From NCBI GenBank assembly GCA_001643675.2, contig LSRY02000001.1:2470501-2534500 (forward strand): a stretch of DNA of 64,000 nt, given 5' to 3'. The position numbers were made by a program, and so were the translations under genes. Of this stretch, positions 58,101-64,000 are shown in pieces (the first letter of the stretch is position 1; each line of letters opens with the position of its first letter). The stretch comes from Monocercomonoides exilis (Eukaryota; Preaxostyla; Oxymonadida; Polymastigidae). The notes beneath the pieces are model-generated. The model had not been told where the DNA came from. It saw nothing but the letters and a program-made list of their open reading frames with translations, and did no database searches.

Positions 58101-60619
58101 GTGTGCATCCTGTTTGTGTGGAGAAGGCGATTGAGATGAGGGGAGGAAGGGCGAGTGCGTCTATTTGGAGCAAGGACACAGCTGCAGTGCTGTTTGTGAA
58201 GGAGATGGAGGAATTTGAGGGAGGGAAGGAAGGAATTGAAGAAGGAGAAGGAGAAGGAGAAGGAGAAGGAGAAAATGAAAGGGAAAGGGAAAAAGAGAGG
58301 CAAGCGAGGAAACAAGGGCTGGAGTTGAATGGGTTGGGGAAACGAGTGGAGATGAAGCAGGTGGTTGTGCAGGAGTTTGTGTATGATGTGAGCGAAGAGT
58401 GGGAGGTGAATGAGGAAGGGCGGAAGGCGAGGAAGTATGTGGAGTGGGAGAAGATGCGAGCGGGGCTGGTGTATGTGTGCGATGTGGTGCTAACGAACAC
58501 GACGGCAGCGCAGAGGTCGGTGGAGGTGCTGATGCAGGTGCCAGGAGGGTCGATTGTGCTGCAAAGGGGCAGTGCGACGAGGACACAGAGCGTTGTTCTG
58601 GGGGCGTATGGGACGCAGACGGTGTCGTATGCGTTCTATTTCCCGGAGAGTGGGGAGTTTGTGCACTATCCGGCGCAGGTGGCGATGCGGGGGCGGTATG
58701 TGTGCTGCAGCCGAGAGGGAGGGCACCGGGTGAGGGTGGAAGCAGAAGGGAGGGCGCTGGAGGCAGAGCGGAGAGACTGGGGGTATGTGTCGCAGGAGGC
58801 GGAGAAAGAAGTGTTGCTGGAGTTTCTGGAGAAAGAGAACCTGCACCGAGCAGATGTGGACCTGTCGATGATATTGTGGCGGTTGGAGGAGAAGAGTGTG
58901 TTTGAGAGTGTGATTGAGGTGCTGCTGCGGCGCGGGGTGTATGACGGGCGGGTGTATTCGTATTCACTGCGGCACTTTGGCCCAGCAGCAGCTGTGCAGA
59001 GGCACTTGTGCGGAGGAAGCGCGTCGAGTGTGATTGCATCGCGGCTGGCGGTGTGTGCGACGGTTTTGTCGCCTGTGTGCGTGAAGAGCCCTGTGGGGAA
59101 GGGAGAGGTGCGTGTGCTGGAGTATCGTCCGCTGATCAATCCGCGTTGTTTTGTGTTTGGGGAAGAGAAAGAGCACATTGCGAATGCGCAACTGGCGGGG
59201 CAGTACAGAAAGTATTTGATGCATTTGGCGCACGGGGCAGCAGCTGGGTATGTCTCGTCAGCTCTTTTGGAGAGGAATGAAGAGGATGAAGAATCAGATG
59301 AGGGAGAATACAACGAATACTCTCAAAGGATGCCTTCTATGAGTGGGTCATGTTTGATCGGCGACGGGGAAAGACTTGTGCTGACATACTATCTTTTGCT
59401 GCAGGACAGGCTGGACGAGGCGAGGGAGCTGTTTGGGACGATTGGCAAGGGATGTTCTTCAGCCAGCGGATCAGATGGAGGAAAGAGAGAGAATGAAATA
59501 GAAATGGAGATGCAGCTGCAACATGATTATATGAGTGCGTATTTGGACATGACGGATCCAGAAAGTGCTCTTCCAAAGCCGAAAAGCGGAGAAAACGGAG
59601 AAATGAAAATGGAAGCACCGAAATTGGCAGTTGCACGGAGAGTGGCAGAGAAGCATAGGAATTGCTCGATTCCACGATGGAAGGCGATGTTTGACCATTT
59701 GAAGGAGCAGATTGGAGAAGTGGACAGAATGTTTGGGGCAGGGCAGAGAGAGAGGGAAAAAGAGAGAAGAGAAGAAGAGGAAGAAGAGGAAAAAGAAAAA
59801 GAAGTGAAAGGAGGAGGAAAGAGAAAGAAGGATGTTTTTGTTGAGAATGAGGCTGAGCGAGAAAATAGAAGGCAGCGGGAGTTGGATTCATCGATGGCGG
59901 TTGAAGGGACTTTTGAGATGGCAATTGATGAGAAGGGGAAGAGAATTGTGGTGAAGCAGGAGAAGGGGAAGGAGAAGAGAGGGAAGATGAAGTTCTACAA
60001 GGTGGATGTTGAAAGCCTGTTCAGCGTGAAGCCGTTTATGAAAGGAAAAGATGCAGCAAAGGCATTTTCGATTGTGAAGCCAACGAAACAAATCGAATTC
60101 TCTTTTGAAGAAGCTACTTCCTCCTCCTCCTCCTCTTCTTCTTCTTCCTCATCTTCTTCGACGTCTTTTTCTTCTTCAATTCATTTGATGCCGAGTGTAA
60201 TTGTTCCTGTGCCAGAAGAGCTGCAAACGCAGAATGTGTTTGTTGAGGCAGAATACGAAGGGAAGCGCTGTTCAGAGGCACTGTTCAGGAGTGGGATGAG
60301 TGTGGAGGTGTTTGAGGAGACAGGGCGGCTGGTGGCGAAAGAGGAAGCGACACATCTGCCGGCTGCAGGGGTGTATGTGAAGGTGTATGCGAAGGTGTGT
60401 GGGAGAGGTTGTAGAGAAGAAGAAGGGGTGTTTGTGAAGGATGGGTTCACAGACTGGCGGGGCTGTTTTGACTATGCGTCAGTGAACAAGAGCACGAATA
60501 GCAGTTTGGGTGCTTGTGGACGAGTGGGCTGTGAAATCACCCACCGTTTTTCGATTCTTATTGCGAGCGACGATTTGGGGTGTGTTGTGAAGGAGGTTGA
60601 TGCGCCAGCTGAAAATTAG
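52136..60619 (+). CDS. Giant (2827 aa) macroglobulin-like protein with embedded ubiquitin fold
   Basis: One uninterrupted frame of 8484 nt, strikingly GC-rich beside its AT-rich flanks. No signal peptide is visible at MAEAVSVSFLEKFVLAKDEK, so it is probably cytosolic. Residues about 1-400 are helical. From about 440 (VKVVVKNIREVRLQVFEVNT) through 1000 come beta-rich modules (SRALIRKGSLRMMWRC; VRLMTDKKGEIELGSLRD) that resemble alpha-2-macroglobulin MG domains (inference). Residues 1669-1744 are a ubiquitin-like domain, followed by a Met/Gly/Ala-rich linker. The C-terminal part has another beta region (SVVLGAYGTQTVSYAFYFPE) and a helical segment (DYMSAYLDM; RRVAEKHRNCSIPRWKAMF) like those of large bacterial and protist A2M-like proteins. 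Several Glu/Lys tracts interrupt the domains. No thioester motif (GCGEQ) is seen. Function unknown. Confidence 0.7.
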   Translation: MAEAVSVSFLEKFVLAKDEKERDAALEALPANSTERLYYAILREQLKSPLSATAEEEQLMEKLVKKLGKSNTAVVQLRLRRELTSFGQMDKAGQKEVLEHLRDDILHEDFASVQRRVGVRDEPREEAVLPSVLDEDEVDFSKVLKEAATHRQILNELTPEGMLKVDGKGLEKRDLQHFINNVPSCSYPGIVELIMLYLSKPDTHLSDLSVELTMDQLQQLGEEKAELRSNERWVEMIVMRMAPGADVVWETDKAAQDEYFERIWHMGCELSGAALWMGASLMEACVVHDWLRGEPNLERFLRLLKCPRRDVGICIRQERTSNGGNYECRVDVGWLGRVGMGKAELEWMERNGSTELIRKLVIHFIAEGVDEERFEKFIEESELRRLATEAKLTSGEMDVSKVGRKDADEYFVRRLTEKTELTFADDNETSFGFGRGKEEVPVVKVVVKNIREVRLQVFEVNTEAYYSLMHREVDAGMEVDGLVANYERMLDYSGYAPVIRHTERIELPSLVLERKEEKGEEEEEEEEEEEEVERGAGERVQKRGVFVVVLSGDGLTSRALIRKGSLRMMWRCIADGQAVTVLDELNMPLPRSRAAVWVDGRRYSASTTPKRHPALEPCEILVPYATGGGAGMKQAIVEDLADEFCVLVEGFEHKAEEYEFGCGIYIDREELVRHGNAHIVLRPQLLCCGVAASVGMVRGVCVKVTSRTVEGIEVTRQYAGVRFADGEVGCVEYTVPENVAKLQVEVSGAVTVHSDLGRTVPVRSEKTFCVNTIDKTREIVAAALVRRTEEKNAKNGKNGKTCYVLRVFGKGGERIKHHAVTFKFFWRCVSSWGSTCKEGVRLMTDKKGEIELGSLRDVSGFEIRMGSGDGAGETRQMFGLDGHGVEPMPMHVENRSERAVGYAGQELEVTLEMGWDEGEEERNEEEKNEEEEKEGAKNEKKGIEKRLVSLTQMIGTERIVPLRDVSEKMVVKEGKAILLADLPCGEYELFEWATGLRTTISLIEPRKMAENNEKDGVKEENMNEKWKEEEEESDCGVRQDNTSLLCGVRRIGRRGGDAAVAIVGVRQMREGAEAGNVEVILSNCTAMTRVHVFGSVFAGAFDAETQLTGLAEGRQAEVQIAKVAGSFYTSDKRLGTEQEYIQRRQTAAARLGNTLDAPSVLMHGVVTQETWRKEASAFAGDAICGGAASGEMMADMMARKKKKMMMNGAMEGGMGGVRNWRRSLADWKNIDFLGETTTVVLNEAPGEGKRRRVVIPMEVIAGKGQSTVTVVATDDEHVVAKVVGVDLSLCSGRRKTEGREGGEGEGEGRLGEMRLMNVFDPKKHVLQKMHSALILPEKVLRSRCWEVSDEKDEEKKEEKKEEKKEEKKEKEEKIKSRCECECASSNGKKTGGVSLKKAYLSKCVATRKIKDLSTSTYESYSCFGGILHLLKCVMKAKAKKNEGDEAKVRAFDAWCNAFEELYKLVDDEDEDEDEEKEKEKEEEKKKKFRELCDRYSEFACEETNVLLFKKAPKFFAKAVRPSLASKKEKTVVDHYLLGTEDVGLFEEYAEPALFARLNAVEQVFVLARLVELGQKAKKREEGREEGEELLERSLRRCVALVEKVEGQLRSQLRDKKEEEKVFETALRSGLDVGGLIEAEEEEEEERGRKSSVKGASARAFNEGGDLGKMEVHVRTMQGKIIRVSVTKETTVAELKELVQKKEGILPDMQKIIFNDVQLSDTRTMSGCFIRNNDELKLMPRMLGGATDVKGQMGQMEQMGQMGKIEKGARPGARMAMPMVGMARAGAGASAGAGMRPRMLMQSNAVQRMGTAGAMPRRANGFCGSFSKAIPSNPQMAIPFGMQMEAPMAAPMEMKMAMPMAPMKMKMAAENVHYGYTSAFSGSCGFSADGGACAEEEEEKMPVAKFQQVENTKEYRENQYHRVASSHSALIEWNHFFLDYARYLFGCVGEGVGRDARECGRAVPFVSANVIECTDSFASAAFAAALTDVCVHPVCVEKAIEMRGGRASASIWSKDTAAVLFVKEMEEFEGGKEGIEEGEGEGEGEGENEREREKERQARKQGLELNGLGKRVEMKQVVVQEFVYDVSEEWEVNEEGRKARKYVEWEKMRAGLVYVCDVVLTNTTAAQRSVEVLMQVPGGSIVLQRGSATRTQSVVLGAYGTQTVSYAFYFPESGEFVHYPAQVAMRGRYVCCSREGGHRVRVEAEGRALEAERRDWGYVSQEAEKEVLLEFLEKENLHRADVDLSMILWRLEEKSVFESVIEVLLRRGVYDGRVYSYSLRHFGPAAAVQRHLCGGSASSVIASRLAVCATVLSPVCVKSPVGKGEVRVLEYRPLINPRCFVFGEEKEHIANAQLAGQYRKYLMHLAHGAAAGYVSSALLERNEEDEESDEGEYNEYSQRMPSMSGSCLIGDGERLVLTYYLLLQDRLDEARELFGTIGKGCSSASGSDGGKRENEIEMEMQLQHDYMSAYLDMTDPESALPKPKSGENGEMKMEAPKLAVARRVAEKHRNCSIPRWKAMFDHLKEQIGEVDRMFGAGQREREKERREEEEEEEKEKEVKGGGKRKKDVFVENEAERENRRQRELDSSMAVEGTFEMAIDEKGKRIVVKQEKGKEKRGKMKFYKVDVESLFSVKPFMKGKDAAKAFSIVKPTKQIEFSFEEATSSSSSSSSSSSSSSTSFSSSIHLMPSVIVPVPEELQTQNVFVEAEYEGKRCSEALFRSGMSVEVFEETGRLVAKEEATHLPAAGVYVKVYAKVCGRGCREEEGVFVKDGFTDWRGCFDYASVNKSTNSSLGACGRVGCEITHRFSILIASDDLGCVVKEVDAPAEN
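57140..57367 (+). other. Embedded 76-residue ubiquitin-like module
   Basis: Within the giant protein, MEVHVRTMQGKIIRVSVTKE (residues 1-20 of the module) through PRMLGG aligns to ubiquitin over exactly 76 positions with no gaps. Kept are the core (QKIIF at 41-45, the KEGILPD turn at 33-39), Lys11, Lys27, Lys33, Ile44 and the terminal Gly75-Gly76. Changed are Lys6 (Arg), Lys29 (Leu), Lys48 (Val), Lys63 (Asn), Leu8 (Met) and Val70 (Met). The GG is followed by ATD and then the Met/Gly-rich linker. Confidence 0.9.
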
Positions 60620-62422
60620 AGAGAATTATTATTTTTGTTTCATGTTAGATTTAAATAGAAAATATTTTTGGTCTTTTTGATGATATACACTGTTAATTTC
60701 GTATAAATGCAACGAGGATGTTGATTGAATTGCTTCTTTTTGTTCATTAAAGCCAACACAGTATTTTTTTTTTCCTTCACCAATAGAGTTATTGTAATTC
60801 AAATGTTTCTTTTCCGAATCCTTTTGATGATTCCAACACAACAACTTTGCAATTCAAAATGAACATTTTCCTTTTTCATGAATCGAAAAAATTGATTTTT
60901 TTGTTGCAAGTTACAAAGGGTGAATTTGAGATTTGGACGATAAAAATGATTTTGCTTTTTCACATCACATTTTTCTTCAAATAACTAAAAAGAGAAAGCC
61001 AATAAAAAGTCATCTTTTATTTTTTCAATCAACTTCATTCTATTTCAAACAATCAATGACTTGACTTATTTCATTCATTTTAATCGTCTTGACTTGTTTT
61101 TGTAATCTTCTAATAAACTTATGTTTTGTGGTTTCTTCATCGACTTTTATGATGTTTCATTCTCTTTGTGTTTCAAAATGAAAAATATTGTTTGATATTG
61201 AATTTCCACTTGACAAGAAAAAGATGATCAGTTGGATAATTCAACAACAAATTTGTTCAACAAAAAAAATGCTGATGAGTCTGAAAGTCTGACGCAATTC
61301 TCTCAATTCGAAGGATATCAGTTCAGAATGAAATCGAGTCAAATCAACACAGAGAATGAATTCAAAAGAGATTTTTCATCAGATTAATGAATAGAACAGT
61401 TAACTCTTCAATAAATAAATATGAAACCATTTTTGTTTAAATTCCTTGTTTTGAAACATCACATTTTATATTTCCGATTCCACAAAAAAGACAAAAACAA
61501 TTCTTTGTTTGTGAAAATTTATCTTGACAACAAAGAGATTGCAACAATTCAGCCCCTCACATTCATGAAGCTGAATTCACATTGTTCTTTTCTTCAACAA
61601 AGGAAAATGAAAGTTGAGAGAGGAAATAACAAAAATGGTTCTTGAACATAAAACACTCTTGATCATCTGAGTCAAGAAACAATAAAGCCAACAGATTGAA
61701 TGAGTTTCTCTTGTTCTGTTCAATTCTCTTCACAAATTATTTGTTTCACAGAACAATGCTGTTCATTGATGAAGGAATTATTTCTTCAAATGCAACCGCT
61801 GCAAAAGAACGAACAACTATATCCCTGTTTTTCTGAAACAAAAAAAGAGATATCTTTTATCGTTTGTTGTGAATGTTGTGATTGTCACAAATTAAGAAAA
61901 AGTCGCTTGGAAAATTGAAAAAAACAAATACAAATACAAAAAAAGAATTTCAACACATGGAATTGATAATACAAACTGGAGTTACACAAAATAGGAAATG
62001 AAATAATGAATGTTGATGTTTGCAAAGAAAAGAAAAGAAAAGAAAAGAAAAGAAAAGAATCAACTGAAAAGCCAAATTAGAGATTAATGAAAAAATTCAT
62101 TTGACAAGATTCACTCAAAATAATTGTGAGGTGGTGATTCAGCGAACACAAAAACTTGAATATATAAAAACACAACTAACACTGCTCATCCAAAATCTGC
62201 ATTCGGAATGGATGAAAGAAAAAACAAAGTGAAACACAACCAATGAAAACAATGAAACAAAAAAAAAAAAGGTTGATATCAAAAACAAGAAGAAATGTGC
62301 TGATGAACAAAAACAAAAAGGGAAGAGAGATACTCTCTCAGACTGATAAAAGATAATATTGAGGCGGCTCTGGAAACAAATGCATTTTTCCAATAAAAAC
62401 ACAATTGTCACCAACTCTTCAT
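60620..62422. other. AT-rich intergenic DNA
   Basis: No gene is supported. Frames at 61421-61918 (+) are short and lack features. An AAAAG pentanucleotide repeat lies at 62021-62058. Confidence 0.55.
62021..62058. repeat. (AAAAG)n microsatellite
   Basis: About seven AAAAG units in tandem. Confidence 0.9.
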
Positions 62423-64000
62423 TCACTTCTCAGTCTGCAAAGTTCCTGTGATATCTGAAGAATTCACACTCGTCATGTGTTCCCCATCTTCTGTTGTCTC
62501 CTCCAGATCAATCGCATCTGACATCGTCAGAATTGCTGCTCCTGCAGGAAACCGCTGGATGAACTCTCGCTTCAGCCCTGCCAAGCTCAGTCTGACTTCT
62601 GGCTGGGAAGACAGGCAAGCTCGGATGATTTCAAAGAAATTCGACTCCTTCACAGCAGACATGTTCGGTCGTTCGTGATTCACTATCTTCTGCCCTGCCA
62701 CCTCACCCTCATACTCATCAAATGGGATCTCCAGTGTCAGACACTCCCACAGCATCATCCCAATCGAGAATGCCACTGACTCCTTTGTCGCTCCCATCTT
62801 CTTGTTCATCTGCAGCTCTGGTGCCTTCCACCTCAGGCACTCTTTTCTTTCTTCATCTTCATCATCCTCAAACGCTGATGATGGAGGTGGCGACTTGGTG
62901 AATCTCTCGCTCATCACTGAAACATCAGAGGAAGATGTGACCATGGTGGAGGCTGAAGAGACAGATGAAGTGTCAGAGTCTGACAAGCAGTCGGAGTGGA
63001 GAGCAATGCAGATGACCATGTGCTCTGAGAACAGCACAATGTGGGGACTGAGATTGGCCAAAGAGGAAAGCTCATTTTCCATTTCGTCAAAGGAGTGGAG
63101 CGCAAGATTGGCCACCCAGAACAGGATCTGAGCAGCTGTTTGCTCCCTCTCCTTCAAACTCCCAATTGCCATCTCCTTTGTCTTATTCCTCCCATGAAGC
63201 AGCATGAACAGAGAATCCCTCAGATCCACGATCAGCTTCTCATGAGGGGATGAGCAGGCCATTGCATCCACCAGATTCGACATCGATGATGTGGTGGGGC
63301 ACAGATCCTCTCCGCGAACAAATGTGGATTCTGTATCTGAAGTATCTGTGGATGAAATGGATGAAATGGATGGTGATGGTGTTCTTTTCCTTGCCTCTTC
63401 TTCTTCAACCTTTTCCAATGCCCATTCTGGGATCTTGTCTGAATCTTTCCCCAAGATGTATTCTGTTGATCCACTCTCAGAAAGAAGGTGCTCTGACGAC
63501 TCGGAATGTCCCAAACTTTTCTCATACACCCTCTTCTTCATCCTCTCTTCATTCTTTTTTTCTGCCTCCCTTTCTGCTCTCCTCCACTGCTCCTCGGGTG
63601 ACATCTCCATCGTAACCATCTCAATCAGCTTCGGATCCTTCTTCACCGTATCATTCACTATTTCTTCTAATTCTTCTGTTCGCCTCTCAGATTTCCTCCA
63701 TCGAACTGCAATAATTATTGATACAATCAGCACAATTAAAAGAACAATAGCCATAATTATCACAATCAATAACCAATAAGATTTTCCTTCTTTTCCTCCT
63801 TCAACCACTTTATCATTTCCGGTTTTTGATTCGGTTTTGTTCTTCAGTATCTGTGGAGAAGTGAAAGCCAATTGCTTCCCAAACAGAATCATCACTGACA
63901 CTTCTGTTTCGTCTGCAATCGTTGATATATTTTCTGATGGAATTCTTCCAATCACTTCTGTTTCTGATTCAAAACTGTCTTCCTCAAACCGATATGTCTC
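62423..64000 (-). CDS. Membrane protein with C-terminal pseudokinase-like domain (5' end outside window)
   Basis: The frame is open to the window edge, so only the C-terminal part is seen. A short extracellular portion precedes a TM helix (near 63780-63700, YWLLIVIIMAIVLLIVLIVS). A juxtamembrane helix rich in Glu/Lys and Ser follows. The kinase-like part begins near LRDSLFMLLHG and includes LSSLANLSPHIVLFSEHMVI where HRD and DFG would be expected, RWKAPELQ (the APE motif), SIGMMLWECLTLEIPFDEYE (helix F region) and IRACLSSQPEVRLSLAGL (C-lobe end). A glycine loop, the VAIK Lys, HRD and DFG are all missing, so it is a degenerate kinase. Surface proteins with such tails are abundant in oxymonads. 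The ectodomain, probably beta-helical, lies beyond 64000. Signalling or scaffolding role inferred. Confidence 0.75.
   Translation of the reverse strand, partial: ETYRFEEDSFESETEVIGRIPSENISTIADETEVSVMILFGKQLAFTSPQILKNKTESKTGNDKVVEGGKEGKSYWLLIVIIMAIVLLIVLIVSIIIAVRWRKSERRTEELEEIVNDTVKKDPKLIEMVTMEMSPEEQWRRAEREAEKKNEERMKKRVYEKSLGHSESSEHLLSESGSTEYILGKDSDKIPEWALEKVEEEEARKRTPSPSISSISSTDTSDTESTFVRGEDLCPTTSSMSNLVDAMACSSPHEKLIVDLRDSLFMLLHGRNKTKEMAIGSLKEREQTAAQILFWVANLALHSFDEMENELSSLANLSPHIVLFSEHMVICIALHSDCLSDSDTSSVSSASTMVTSSSDVSVMSERFTKSPPPSSAFEDDEDEERKECLRWKAPELQMNKKMGATKESVAFSIGMMLWECLTLEIPFDEYEGEVAGQKIVNHERPNMSAVKESNFFEIIRACLSSQPEVRLSLAGLKREFIQRFPAGAAILTMSDAIDLEETTEDGEHMTSVNSSDITGTLQTEK

Overview
The window looks like nuclear DNA of an AT-rich, intron-bearing protist. 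The best fit is an oxymonad (Preaxostyla) such as Monocercomonoides. The reasons are short GT-AG introns (about 50-90 nt, plus longer low-complexity ones), use of the canonical stop codons, very low-GC intergenic DNA, and two families I associate with oxymonad genomes: signal-peptide/beta-helix/TM surface proteins and membrane proteins ending in a degenerate kinase domain. The organism call is inference, because no rRNA or other marker gene is present.

Layout. 1-9.1 kb holds three decayed DDE_1 (pogo/jerky-like) transposase genes; the third is split by a 74-base A run. 9.9-11.3 kb is a broken copy of a three-exon gene family coding for helical, armadillo-like proteins. Intact copies lie at 24.8-26.3 kb (+) and 43.5-44.9 kb (-), and a second decayed copy at 36.7-38.1 kb (-). 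14.8-15.8 kb is a ruined surface-protein gene with GGALY motifs, and next to it (16.6-19.6 kb, +) is an intact secreted/type I membrane protein. 20.4-24.3 kb carries two foldback (palindromic) elements of about 1 kb, one nearly perfect and one old; both end in TA/GGG. Two related ~180 bp elements with TGGGACA ends lie at 6.0 and 27.4 kb.

28.1-30.9 kb (-) is a seven-exon gene that I could splice completely by eye into a 589-residue PROPPIN (Atg18/WIPI-like) beta-propeller. It is an autophagy-type phosphoinositide-binding protein whose FRRG motif is not conserved. 31.6-35.8 kb (-) is a three-exon gene fusing two SH3 domains, a Q/P-rich linker and a short-chain dehydrogenase whose loops are swollen with Glu/Lys and Ser inserts. 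39.4-40.9 kb (+) is a multi-pass membrane protein resembling TMEM185.

45-51 kb holds mostly gene debris, including two inverted copies of an orphan signal-peptide segment. 52.1-60.6 kb (+) is a single 2827-codon GC-rich open frame for a giant protein with macroglobulin-like beta regions and an embedded, exactly 76-residue ubiquitin-like module. 62.4 kb to the window end (-) is the 3' part of a membrane protein with a cytoplasmic pseudokinase-like domain.

There is no operon-like organisation. Genes are separate, and they are joined by AT-rich DNA, microsatellites and transposon debris. I saw no tRNA, rRNA or CRISPR.
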